In this document: one piece after another, positions 34,104 through 42,584 of the stretch | Numbering within the stretch: the stretch's first letter is position 1 | Layout: each line of letters opens with the position of its first letter | From: Gemmobacter caeni | GTDB taxonomy: Bacteria; Pseudomonadota; Alphaproteobacteria; Rhodobacterales; Rhodobacteraceae | Assembly: GCF_003054195.1 (NCBI RefSeq) | Contig: NZ_QBKP01000001.1 | Span: 186,001-250,000, forward strand | DNA: 64,000 bases | Direction: 5' to 3' | The notes under the pieces: generated by a model | Told to the model about the DNA's origin: nothing | The model's input: only the letters and a program-made list of their open reading frames with translations | Database searches by the model: none | Position numbers and translations under genes: made by a program

Positions 34104-35726
34104 ATGGACCTCGTGATCCGCAATGCCCGCAGCTTCCCCGAAGGTGCCGCCGTGGCGCTGGCGGTACAGGACGGCCTGATCGCATGGGTCGGGCCGGACG
34201 CAGAGGCTCCGGCTGCCGCGCGTGTCATCGACGCGGGCGGTGACACGCTGCTGCCAGCCTTCACCGAAAGCCATGTGCATCTGTTTCTGGGCGGCACCGC
34301 GCTTGGCCAGCTGAACCTCGCAGCGGTCAGTGACACGGCAAGCTTCCATTCGGCGTTGCGCCGTTTCGCAGAAACACTGGCCCCCGGAGAATTCCTGTGC
34401 GGCTACGCCGCAAATTACGAGATGCTCGGCCCCGGCACCCGGCCCGACCGGCATGCGCTGGATGCGGCAGTGGCGGATCGGCCCGTGTTCATCACCTCGA
34501 CAGATTACCACGCGGCTTGGGCCAATACGGCGGCGCTGCAACTGGCCGGCATCCTGTCGGGCGCTGAAACACCGCCGGGCTCTGAAGTGGTGATGGGGCC
34601 GGACGGCCTCGCCACTGGCGAACTGCGCGAAGGCGCAGCGATGGAACTGGTCCGCCGTCTGACGCCGACCGGCGGGCGTGACAGCACGGCCATGATCGGG
34701 CAGGAACCGCCCGGCACACCCGATGCCGCGATGCGCGCCCGCGACAAGGCCACCATCCTGCGTGCCTGCCATGAACTCGCCCGCCACGGCATCACCAGCG
34801 CGGTGAACATGGATGGCAACCTTTATCAGGCCGGGCTGTTCACAGAACTGGCCGAGGAATTGCCGATCCGGGTCAAGCTGCCGATGAACCTGACCGAGGA
34901 TCAGGACAAGGCCCGTGTCGCCGCCCTGATCGCACAGGCGCAGGCCGCGCCGGTCGGGCTGCTGGAATTCGGCATGATCAAGATGTTCATGGACGGGGTT
35001 TATGACACCTGGACCGCGCATGTGGTCGGCGGCTACCCGGACGATCCGGCCCATGACGGCCCGCGCCTGATTTCCGCCACCGCCTTCGCGCGGCTTTGCA
35101 CCATGGCCGATGCGGCGGGGTTGCAGATCGCGGTTCATGCCGTGGGCGATGGCGCGGTGCGCGCGGTGCTGGACGGGTATCAGGCCGCCCGCACCGCCAA
35201 CGGCCCGCGCGACAGCCGCCACCGGATCGAACATATTGACACGATCACCGAAGCCGACCTGCCACGCCTGCGCGATCTTGGCGTTATGGCCTCGATGCAG
35301 CCGGTGCATCCACCGGGCAGCGCAGGCCTGCCGCTGGAGCCGACCATCAGCATCATGGGGCGCGCCCGTTGGCCCACCGCCTTCCCCTGGGCGCGGATCG
35401 CGGCACAAGGCACCCCCCTGGCCTTCGGCACGGATTGGCCGGTCTCGCCGCTTGATCCGCTGCACTGCCTGCATTGCGCGATGGCCCGCCGCCCCTGGGC
35501 GCCCGGCATGCCCGACCAGCGGCTGCACCTTGCCGATGCCCTTGCCGCCTATTCCGCAGGCGGCGCCTACCTAGGCTTTGCAGAAAACCGTCGTGGCCAG
35601 TTGCGCGTCGGGATGCAAGCCGATGTGATTCTCGTCACCGGCAGCCTGACTGCGCTGGCGGAACGGGCCGATGCCGCCCGCCTCACCCTGACCCTGCGCG
35701 AGGGCGAGGTGATCTGGCAAGCCTGA
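34104..35726 (+). CDS. Amidohydrolase, YtcJ/N-substituted formamide deformylase-like
   Basis: A 540-residue metal-dependent hydrolase of the amidohydrolase-3 class. Metal ligands are visible in ESHVHLFLGG (HxH, about residue 55), AVHAVGDGAVR, RIEHIDTI and FGTDWPVSPLDPL. Characterised relatives hydrolyse N-substituted formamides, which would fit release of formate from an N-formyl-N-methyl ring-cleavage product; this is inference. The ATG follows CCGGAGA. It is the last gene of the catabolic locus. Confidence 0.87.
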   Translation: MDLVIRNARSFPEGAAVALAVQDGLIAWVGPDAEAPAAARVIDAGGDTLLPAFTESHVHLFLGGTALGQLNLAAVSDTASFHSALRRFAETLAPGEFLCGYAANYEMLGPGTRPDRHALDAAVADRPVFITSTDYHAAWANTAALQLAGILSGAETPPGSEVVMGPDGLATGELREGAAMELVRRLTPTGGRDSTAMIGQEPPGTPDAAMRARDKATILRACHELARHGITSAVNMDGNLYQAGLFTELAEELPIRVKLPMNLTEDQDKARVAALIAQAQAAPVGLLEFGMIKMFMDGVYDTWTAHVVGGYPDDPAHDGPRLISATAFARLCTMADAAGLQIAVHAVGDGAVRAVLDGYQAARTANGPRDSRHRIEHIDTITEADLPRLRDLGVMASMQPVHPPGSAGLPLEPTISIMGRARWPTAFPWARIAAQGTPLAFGTDWPVSPLDPLHCLHCAMARRPWAPGMPDQRLHLADALAAYSAGGAYLGFAENRRGQLRVGMQADVILVTGSLTALAERADAARLTLTLREGEVIWQA

Positions 35727-35759
35727 CCCGCGCCCTGGCCTCCGGGGCGCGCGGCATCG

Positions 35760-36428
35760 TCAGGGCTGCGGGCTGACCCCGATCACCGGCTCATGCAGGT
35801 GCCACAAAACCGCCCAGACCACGATGGCCAGCCCGATCCGCCACCATTCAGGCCGCCAGCCGCGCCAATCCCCTGCGAAAGGCAGGTTGGAGGTTCCGCG
35901 TGACAGTTCCGCCCAGGCCCCTGCCCCCCAGAGCCGGCGGTTACGGGCATCAATGGCCAGCATGCCGAGGGCCGAAAAGCCAGCGAACAGCCCAAAGAGA
36001 ATCACATGGGCCAGATCACCGTTCACCACCAGATGCACGCCTGACCAGATCAGCAGCGCCCAAAGCAGCGGATGCCGGACCAGCCCGGCCACACCGGGCC
36101 GCGCCGGGTCGAAGCCCGAGGCCCTGCCCCCAAAGCTCAGCGGATTGGCCGCCCCCAGCGCGAGCGCGACCAGCAGCAGCGCCACCGGCATCGCAAGGTT
36201 GGCAAGCCAGCGCATCCAGATCGCCTGATCCCACAGCGGCACAAAGGGCGCCCGCCCGGCCGCCGCGATGACCCAGATCAGCAAAACCAGTGACAGCAGA
36301 CCATAGGCCGCACCATAGCCCGCCCGACCCAGCCGCGCCACCAGCGCCCCGCGCAAACCGGGACGCGACGGCACCATATGGCTCCCCAGAAATGCCGCCA
36401 TCGCCAGGATGAATTCCGTCCAGCCCAT
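35760..36428 (-). CDS. NnrU-family membrane protein
   Basis: A 222-residue inner-membrane protein with about six helices. The N-terminal GSHMVPSRPGLR, the PLSFGGRASGFDPARPGVAGLVRHPLLWALLIW stretch and LVVNGDLAHVILFG are typical of NnrU, a protein linked to nitric-oxide reduction or isoprenoid metabolism in relatives (it resembles isoprenylcysteine methyltransferases). No denitrification gene is adjacent. It is convergent with the amidohydrolase and divergent from cbiX. Confidence 0.88.
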   Translation of the reverse strand: MGWTEFILAMAAFLGSHMVPSRPGLRGALVARLGRAGYGAAYGLLSLVLLIWVIAAAGRAPFVPLWDQAIWMRWLANLAMPVALLLVALALGAANPLSFGGRASGFDPARPGVAGLVRHPLLWALLIWSGVHLVVNGDLAHVILFGLFAGFSALGMLAIDARNRRLWGAGAWAELSRGTSNLPFAGDWRGWRPEWWRIGLAIVVWAVLWHLHEPVIGVSPQP

Positions 36429-36503
36429 GACTTACCTCCCCGTCAAGCCTTACGCCCTTCGCCGGCGCTGGACAATCGCCGCGCCGCCCCTATCTTCGGC
36501 GCC

Positions 36504-37250
36504 ATGCCCGACGCCCTTCTCATCGCCCATGGCTCACCCGCCGATCCCGAACCGCAGGAACGCGCGCTTCAGGCGCTGGCAGCGCGGGTGCGTCTCTGGT
36601 GCCCCGGCTGGCGCATCCGTGGCACCACGCTGGCGCTGCCCGGCGCGCTGGAACGGGCGATTGCGGGCCTGCCCGATGCGGTGATCTTCCCCTTTTTCAT
36701 GGCCGAGGGCTGGTTCACGCGCAAACAATTGCCCAAACGGCTGGCCGAGGCCGGAATGACCGCACCGCGTCAGCTTGCGGCCTTCGGCCATAGTGCCGGA
36801 CTGACCGCCCTCGCCCGCGAGATCGCCCTGAAAGCCGCCCGCCAGCATGGCCTGCCCGAGACCGCGACCCTGCTTCTGGCCGCTCATGGCAGTCAGGTCT
36901 CCCGCGCCTCCGCCAACCGGACCGAGGAAATCGCCGCGACCCTGCGCACAACCACCACCTTCCGCGTCGTGACCGGCTATGTCGAGGAAACCCCGCTGCT
37001 GCACGATGCCGCCCGGATTGATGGCCCTGCCCTGTGCCTGCCACTTTTTGCCACACGCGCGGGCCATGTCGCACAGGATGTGCCCGAGGCGCTCGCCGCC
37101 GCCGGTTTTTCCGGCCCGTTGCTCCCCGCCATCGGCGAATCCCCGGAAGCGGCCCGGCTCATCGCCGACGCGCTTCAGAGTTTTCTGTCCGAAAATATCC
37201 CTGCCGGAGGCACCCGAGCCGATCCGGCACAGCCGGTCGGCGAGACATAG
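36504..37250 (+). CDS. CbiX/SirB-type chelatase
   Basis: A 248-residue protein with two CbiX half-domains: LLIAHGSPADPEP at the start with the metal-binding His, and LLLAAHGSQVSRAS in the second half. Such proteins insert cobalt or iron into sirohydrochlorin or a related tetrapyrrole. The ATG at 36504 gives the normal N-terminus; there is little sequence for a ribosome-binding site. The last 20 or so residues (SFLSENIPAGG...) are encoded by a copy of the dispersed repeat, so the native C-terminus was extended or replaced by it. Confidence 0.85.
   Translation: MPDALLIAHGSPADPEPQERALQALAARVRLWCPGWRIRGTTLALPGALERAIAGLPDAVIFPFFMAEGWFTRKQLPKRLAEAGMTAPRQLAAFGHSAGLTALAREIALKAARQHGLPETATLLLAAHGSQVSRASANRTEEIAATLRTTTTFRVVTGYVEETPLLHDAARIDGPALCLPLFATRAGHVAQDVPEALAAAGFSGPLLPAIGESPEAARLIADALQSFLSENIPAGGTRADPAQPVGET
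37181..37214 (-). repeat. Dispersed GGGATATTT repeat, copy 4, inside the cbiX 3' end
   Basis: On the minus strand it reads TGCCTCCGGCAGGGATATTT followed by TCGGACAGAAAA, almost the same as the right arm at 24755 and, at its start, as copy 1. It is translated as the tail of the chelatase. Confidence 0.8.
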
Positions 37251-37295
37251 GCTTGCACGGCCCGCAAGGGACGTGCTCCGCCTGAAAGGTGCCGG

Positions 37296-37826
37296 TCACT
37301 TCGCGGGGCGGAACGCCTTGCAGACCTCGGGATCGGTCTCGATCCAGCCCGCCCCCATCAGGTCAAGGCAATAGGGCACCGCCGGAAATACCGCGTTCAG
37401 ACAGGTGTCAATGGCCGAGGGCTTGCCCGGCAGCGTGATGATCAGCGTCTTGCCCCGTGTGCCCGCTCCCTGACGCGACAGAATGGCGGTCGGCACCTCG
37501 CGCAGCGACACCGCGCGCATCAGCTCGCCAAAGCCCGGAAAGACCCGCTCTGCCACATCTTCCATCGCCTCGGGCGTCAGGTCGCGCGGGCTGGGACCAG
37601 TGCCGCCTGTGGCAAGGATCAGGTCTGCGCCGCCTTCATCAGCCCAGCGACGGAATGCGCCAGCGACAACCTCGCGCCCGTCGGGCACGATCTCGCGGAT
37701 GATCTCCACCTCCGAGGTCACCGCCCGGCGCAGCCAGGCCTCGATGGCCGGGCCGCCCCGATCCTCATACTCACCGCGCGAGGCGCGGTCGGAAACCGTC
37801 AGAACCGCAATCCGGGCCGCTGTCAT
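37296..37826 (-). CDS. mog: Molybdopterin adenylyltransferase
   Basis: The 176-residue product adenylylates molybdopterin before molybdenum insertion. It has VLTVSDRASRGEYEDRGGP at the N-terminus, ILATGGTGPSPRDLTPEA and the C-terminal LPGKPSAIDTCL, all typical of MogA. Its start overlaps the DUF2478 stop by 4 bp. Together with that gene it forms a small molybdenum-cofactor operon. Confidence 0.92.
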   Translation of the reverse strand: MTAARIAVLTVSDRASRGEYEDRGGPAIEAWLRRAVTSEVEIIREIVPDGREVVAGAFRRWADEGGADLILATGGTGPSPRDLTPEAMEDVAERVFPGFGELMRAVSLREVPTAILSRQGAGTRGKTLIITLPGKPSAIDTCLNAVFPAVPYCLDLMGAGWIETDPEVCKAFRPAK

Positions 37827-38323
37827 TGTCCGCCCTCCACCAGCACCTGCGACAGCCAGCGCGCCACCGCCTCTGGCGGCACCGGCTCGGCCAGATCGCC
37901 CGCAAAGGCATGGAAGGCACCCAGATTGGTCGCATTGACCCCGATCAGCACCGGCAGGCCGTCTGCCACGGCATCGGCGACCATCTGGCGAAAGCCCCGC
38001 CCCTCGGATTCATGCTTGCCGAACTTGTTGATGATCAGCAAACGCGCGCCCTGCATCCGGCCCGCGACCTCGGCCACAGCCGTCTCCAGCGCCCCCGCGT
38101 CCAGACGGCAGCCGCTGGACCCGGCGCCAAGCTTCTGACTGATGCGGATGACCGGCCCGTCGGGCAGCACCTGCACATCCATTTCGCAGTCCACGCCGCA
38201 ATCGACATTGTTCTGCACCGCCCCGGCCACGGCAACGCCCTCGGCCAGCAGACCGCGCGCCAGATCGGCCAGCAGCCGGTCGGTCGCCCCGCGTTCTTCC
38301 AGCGTCACATATCCGATGCGCAT
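37823..38323 (-). CDS. DUF2478 protein, molybdenum-associated NTPase-like
   Basis: A 166-residue DUF2478 protein, usually encoded with molybdenum uptake or cofactor genes. Conserved parts are GYVTLEERGATDRLLADL, VQNNVDCGVDCEMDVQVL and LLIINKFGKHESEGRGF. The latter stretch resembles the Walker B/NKxD region of small P-loop proteins, although no clear Walker A is visible. Two paired cysteines (CGVDC) could bind metal. It is translationally coupled to mog. Confidence 0.85.
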   Translation of the reverse strand: MRIGYVTLEERGATDRLLADLARGLLAEGVAVAGAVQNNVDCGVDCEMDVQVLPDGPVIRISQKLGAGSSGCRLDAGALETAVAEVAGRMQGARLLIINKFGKHESEGRGFRQMVADAVADGLPVLIGVNATNLGAFHAFAGDLAEPVPPEAVARWLSQVLVEGGQ

Positions 38324-38400
38324 GCCGTTACCCTTCCGTTGCTTCGCAAGGAATGCCTGCGCCGCAGATCAAGCGCAAGCCGCCTTTCGCGACGAAACGC

Positions 38401-39450
38401 TCAGCCGCCCAGAACGATCAGATCGCGCGACGACAGGCTCAGCTCGACCGCCGCGCCCGGTGCGGGCGGGGGTTGGTCGGCCCGGTTGAACGTGTCCAGC
38501 GCCACGGGCATGCCCGCGACATTGGCCCCAATGCGGATGACCGATCCAAGGAAATGCACATCGCGCACCGTGGCAGGCAGGATCACATCGTTGCCCTCGC
38601 GGCGGCCCAGATACAGCGCCTCGGGCCGTGCCGCCAGATCGACGCTTCCCCCCGAGACCGGCGCGGGCAGCGTGACAGGCACACCGCCCAGACGAACCCG
38701 CCCCGCGGCACCATCCTCCACCGTGGCGGTGAAGGCATTAAGCTGGCCGACAAAGTTCGCCACGAACCGTGTGGTCGGCCGGTTGTAGATCTCGAACGGG
38801 GGCCCAACCTGATCAGCGATGCCGCCGTTCATCACCACGATGCGGTCAGAGATCGACAGCGCCTCTTCCTGATCATGGGTCACGAAAATCGTGGTGATCC
38901 CCAGCTCGCGCTGAATCTCGCGGATTTCATTGCGCAGCGAGACCCGCACCTTGGCATCCAGCGCCGAAAGCGGTTCATCCAGCAACAGCACCTGCGGTTT
39001 GGGCGCCAGCGCGCGGGCCAGCGCCACGCGCTGCTGCTGGCCGCCCGACAACTGGAACGGATAGCGCGCGCCCAGATCCGGCAGGCCGATCAGGCGCAGC
39101 ATCTCGGTCACGCGCGCAGAAATCTCGTCACGGCCCGCGCCCTTGATCTTCAGCCCGAAGCCCACATTTTCCGCCACGGTCATGTTGGGAAACAGCGCAT
39201 AGGCCTGAAACACCATGCCGATATTGCGCTGGTTCGGCCGCTTGCCCACCACATCGGTGCCTCCGATGCGGATCGCGCCCGAGGACGGGGTTTCAAACCC
39301 CGCCACCATGCGCAGCACGGTGGTCTTGCCACAGCCGGAGGGGCCCAGAAGCGAGATGAACTCCCCCTGCCCGACATCGAGGTTGAAATCCTTTACCACG
39401 CGGTTGGAGCCGAAGGATTTTTCCAGATGCGAAAGTTCGAGGAAGGCCAT
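38401..39450 (-). CDS. ABC transporter ATP-binding protein (second importer)
   Basis: A 349-residue ATPase with Walker A GPSGCGKTT, signature LSGGQQQRVALARAL, Walker B VLLLDEPLSALD, switch FVTHDQEEAL, and a C-terminal TOBE domain with substrate-class features of the polyamine/iron/phosphonate group. The start overlaps the permease stop by 1 base. It is the last gene of a four-gene importer operon read on the minus strand. Confidence 0.92.
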   Translation of the reverse strand: MAFLELSHLEKSFGSNRVVKDFNLDVGQGEFISLLGPSGCGKTTVLRMVAGFETPSSGAIRIGGTDVVGKRPNQRNIGMVFQAYALFPNMTVAENVGFGLKIKGAGRDEISARVTEMLRLIGLPDLGARYPFQLSGGQQQRVALARALAPKPQVLLLDEPLSALDAKVRVSLRNEIREIQRELGITTIFVTHDQEEALSISDRIVVMNGGIADQVGPPFEIYNRPTTRFVANFVGQLNAFTATVEDGAAGRVRLGGVPVTLPAPVSGGSVDLAARPEALYLGRREGNDVILPATVRDVHFLGSVIRIGANVAGMPVALDTFNRADQPPPAPGAAVELSLSSRDLIVLGG

Positions 39451-40241
39451 CAGCGCGCTACCTTGCTGTGCTTTGAAAAACGGGTGACAAGCTGGATCAG
39501 GCCCATGCAGGCCCAGGTGATGCCAAAGGCGATCACCGCCAGCGCGAAGGGCTCGTAAGGCTTGTTGGCGCCGATCCGTTGCAGATACGGGCCAAAGGCC
39601 GGACGATCCAGCAGCGCCGCGAGGGTGAATTCGCCGATCACGATGGCGAAGGTCAGGAAGGCCCCCGACAGCACAGCCGGAATGACGTTGGGCAGGATCA
39701 CCCGGCCAAGGATGGTGACCCAGCCGGCGCCAAGGCTTTGCGCCGCCTCGGTCAGCGTCGCCACGTCAATGGTACGCAGGCCGGTGTCGACGGCGCGATA
39801 CATATAGGGCAGCGCCAGGATGGTATAGCCGAAGGCCAGCAGCAGGTTGGTGCCCATGATGCTGCCGGTCAGCGGCAGCCAGCTGGAGGTATTGTAGAGC
39901 CGGATATAACCGAAGACGATCACGATGGCCGGAATGACCAGTGGCATCAGCGTGATGAATTCCACATAAGGTCGCGCCCAGGGCATCTTCAGCCGCACCC
40001 AGAAGGCCGTGGGCACCACGATCAGGATACCCAGCGCGATGGTGACCAGCGCCATCATCACCGAATAGCCGAAGGTCGCCTGAAACTCCGGGTCGGCGAT
40101 GACCTTGGCATAGGCATCAAGGCTGTAGACCCCGCGCCGGGCCTTGAGGCTGAATTCGGTCAGGCCCAGCAGCGGCAGGGCGAAATAGGTCAGGCCGAAG
40201 ATCAGGACGATCCAGCCGGTGAGGCGGCCCCAGAGGCTCAT
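39450..40241 (-). CDS. ABC transporter permease (second importer, subunit 2)
   Basis: A 263-residue permease starting MSLWGRLTGWIVLIFG, with about six helices and the EAA loop TEAAQSLGAGWVTILGRVILP. The ATGA overlap with the preceding permease gene couples their translation. A longer frame upstream (to 40559) is an antisense-like extension inside the partner gene and is not part of this protein. Confidence 0.9.
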   Translation of the reverse strand: MSLWGRLTGWIVLIFGLTYFALPLLGLTEFSLKARRGVYSLDAYAKVIADPEFQATFGYSVMMALVTIALGILIVVPTAFWVRLKMPWARPYVEFITLMPLVIPAIVIVFGYIRLYNTSSWLPLTGSIMGTNLLLAFGYTILALPYMYRAVDTGLRTIDVATLTEAAQSLGAGWVTILGRVILPNVIPAVLSGAFLTFAIVIGEFTLAALLDRPAFGPYLQRIGANKPYEPFALAVIAFGITWACMGLIQLVTRFSKHSKVAR

Positions 40242-41113
40242 TTCATCCACCTTTCGGCCCGAATGCGCAACCAGATGTAAACGATATTGGCGATGGCAGT
40301 GACCACGATCATGCCAAAGGCCATGGCATAGCCAAGGTTCGGATTGCCCAGCACATCGCCCCGGATCTGGGCGAAAAGCTGGATCGGCACGATGTTCAGC
40401 GCCGAGCCGGTCAGTGCGATGGCGGTCGCCACGGCACCGAAGGCATTGGCGAACAGAAGCGCGAAAGTGCCCAGCAGCGAGGGGAACAGGATCGGAAAGG
40501 CCACCATGCGCCAGTATTGCGCGGTGGTGGCGCCCAGAACCTCGGCCGCCTCTTTCCATTCGCGCCGCAGCCCCTCCAGCGCCGGGGTGATGATGAGGAT
40601 CATCAGGGGGATCTGGAAGAACAGATATGTGACCGTCAGCCCCCAGAAGCTGAGGATCGAGAAACCGAGATCACGTTGCAGCACGATGCCGAAATTGTTG
40701 CGCAAAAACAGCGTGACAAGGCCGACCGGCCCGAAAGTCGCCAGAAAGGCGAAGGCCAGCGGCACGCCCGCAAAGTTCGAGGCGACGCCTGAAAAGGTCA
40801 TCAGTGGCGCCTTCATCGCCTTTGGCACCGCGCCAAAGACCACCGCCGCCGCCATGCCAAACCCGATCAGGCATCCCAGAGCCGAGGAGGCGACAGAAAT
40901 CTTGATGGAAATCCAATAGCTTGACGGGATGGTCCCGGTGTTCAGGTCGCGCAGATTCTGAAGTGTGAACCCACCACTACGGTCCTGAAAGGCACCGATG
41001 ACGATATACATGGTCGGCAGGATCAGGAACAGCGTGACGAAGATGACAAAGGGCAGAAGCCCCAGCCATGTCAGCGGCAGGCGCCGCCGGGGCGCGGTGG
41101 ATGCGGTGCTCAT
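40238..41113 (-). CDS. ABC transporter permease (second importer, subunit 1)
   Basis: A 291-residue permease with a cytoplasmic N-terminus (MSTASTAPRRRLPL) and about six helices. The EAA loop is EAAEVLGATTAQYWRMVAFP. The gene lies 97 bp after the binding-protein gene. The family is the same as the permeases of iron(III), thiamine, phosphonate and polyamine importers, so the substrate cannot be fixed from this subunit. Confidence 0.9.
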   Translation of the reverse strand: MSTASTAPRRRLPLTWLGLLPFVIFVTLFLILPTMYIVIGAFQDRSGGFTLQNLRDLNTGTIPSSYWISIKISVASSALGCLIGFGMAAAVVFGAVPKAMKAPLMTFSGVASNFAGVPLAFAFLATFGPVGLVTLFLRNNFGIVLQRDLGFSILSFWGLTVTYLFFQIPLMILIITPALEGLRREWKEAAEVLGATTAQYWRMVAFPILFPSLLGTFALLFANAFGAVATAIALTGSALNIVPIQLFAQIRGDVLGNPNLGYAMAFGMIVVTAIANIVYIWLRIRAERWMK

Positions 41114-41210
41114 GCGGCGCGGGTCTCCGGCTGTGCGGGCGCTGGGTTCCGGGGCGAAGGAACGGGAAACCCGGCCCGCGCAACGCGGGCCGGGCCGGAT
41201 ACATCAGACC

Positions 41211-42311
41211 TTACTGGACGTTGGCGCCGACGACGGCATCCCAGCCGCCGGTCACGGCCGCCTTGTTGGCGTTCACCTCGTCCAGCGTCGGGAAGTAGGC
41301 GGCTTCATAGGCCGCGGCCGGGGGCAGCTTGGCCATGGCATCGGCATCCAGCTTGCCCGCCGCCGACATCGCGTTGAAGCGCGCCGGGTGGCAGTAGCCC
41401 TTCAGCCAGAGGTTCTGGCCTTCATCCGAATACAAGTATTCCATCCACAGCTTCGCGGCATTCGGATGCGGCGCATAGGCCGAGATGCCCTGAACGTAGA
41501 CACCGGCCAGAACGCCCGACTTCGGCACGACCACCTCGACCGGCGGGTTGCCGGCAAGCTCGTCCGACCAGGCAAGGGCGTTGTAGTCCCATGCCACGAC
41601 GATCGGCGTGGCCCCCTGCGCGATGGTGCCCGCCTTGCCGATGACCGGGACGAAGTTGCCCGCCTTGTTCATCTCTGCAAAATAGTCGAGCCCGGCCTTG
41701 CCCGCAGCTTCGCCCGAGGCGGCACCCGTCGAGAGGCCAGCAGCCAGAACGCCGAGAATCGCCTGGTTCGAGGCGCGCGGATCGCCCGCCAGTGCCACCT
41801 GACCGGCATATTCCGGCTTCAGCAGATCCGACCAGTCGCCCGGAGCATTGGCCACCAGGTCCTTGTTCACGATGAAGGACATGACGCCGTAATAGTCACC
41901 ATACCAGTGGCCTTCCGGGTCCTTGATGCTGTCCGGGATGTCATCCCAGGTCGACACCTTGTAGGGCATCAGCAGCCCTTCGTCCTTCATCGAGGGACCA
42001 TAGGCCAGACCCACGTCGACAACATCCGGGGCCTGCGGGCCCTTGTTGTCCTTGTTGGCCTTCACGGCCTCCACCTCGTCAGCCGAACCCGCATCGGGGT
42101 TCAGTTCGTTCACCTGGATTTCCGGGTATTTGGCCTTGAAGCCGGCGATCACGTCGCCATAGCCACACCAGCTGTGCGGCAGGGCGATGGTGGTCAGCAT
42201 CCCTTCGGCCTTTGCCGCGGCCTCCAGATCGGCCATCGCATCGGCCGAGACCAGACCCGTGGATGCCATCAGCATCCCCACGGTCACGGCGGCGGTGAGT
42301 TTCATCTGCAT
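41211..42311 (-). CDS. ABC transporter substrate-binding protein (second importer)
   Basis: A 366-residue periplasmic binding protein with signal peptide MQMKLTAAVTVGMLMASTGLVSA, cleaved after residue 23. The mature part has ALPHSWCGYGDVIAGFK, KGPQAPDVVDVGLAYGPSM and IVVAWDYNALAW, a type I solute-binding pattern related to Fe(III)/phosphonate/polyamine binders. The start at 42311 has GGGAG nine bases upstream; the next Met at 42305 is an alternative. The upstream gap holds tandem CTGTTAC repeats. The transported substrate is unknown. Confidence 0.87.
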   Translation of the reverse strand: MQMKLTAAVTVGMLMASTGLVSADAMADLEAAAKAEGMLTTIALPHSWCGYGDVIAGFKAKYPEIQVNELNPDAGSADEVEAVKANKDNKGPQAPDVVDVGLAYGPSMKDEGLLMPYKVSTWDDIPDSIKDPEGHWYGDYYGVMSFIVNKDLVANAPGDWSDLLKPEYAGQVALAGDPRASNQAILGVLAAGLSTGAASGEAAGKAGLDYFAEMNKAGNFVPVIGKAGTIAQGATPIVVAWDYNALAWSDELAGNPPVEVVVPKSGVLAGVYVQGISAYAPHPNAAKLWMEYLYSDEGQNLWLKGYCHPARFNAMSAAGKLDADAMAKLPPAAAYEAAYFPTLDEVNANKAAVTGGWDAVVGANVQ

Positions 42312-42441
42312 TCCGGTCAACTCCCTTGGGGCCACATCGGCCCATTTCGTCTCAGTCGGGTCTTATTCTTGGCATGTGACAGTTTTGTTTCACCGCCCTG
42401 CCAGATGATCTAAGCGCGGAAGAAAGTCTCGCGCAATGAAT

Positions 42442-42459
42442 CTGTTACGTCGCTGTTAC
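42442..42459. promoter_or_regulatory. Tandem CTGTTAC direct repeat, Pho-box-like
   Basis: CTGTTAC occurs at 42442-42448 and 42453-42459, 11 bp apart and followed by a T-rich tract. This 7-4-7 geometry equals that of a PhoB half-site pair. It lies 131 bp upstream of the second importer's binding-protein gene but is oriented away from it, which weakens the reading. Confidence 0.35.
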
Positions 42460-42510
42460 TTTTTCTTCACGCGCCGCGCGCATGAATGATCGTTTTCACG
42501 CCGAAATGCG

Positions 42511-42545
42511 CAAAAAAGCGAAACGGGCACCTTTGGGGTGCCCGT
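42511..42545 (-). terminator. Rho-independent terminator of the aminotransferase gene
   Basis: ACGGGCACC and GGTGCCCGT (9 bp) with a 5-base loop are followed on the minus strand by TTTCGC and a second T-run. It lies 40 bp past the aminotransferase stop. Confidence 0.85.
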
Positions 42546-42584
42546 CTGCATCTTCGTTTCGCAGCGTTCGGGGCCGAATCGGCC

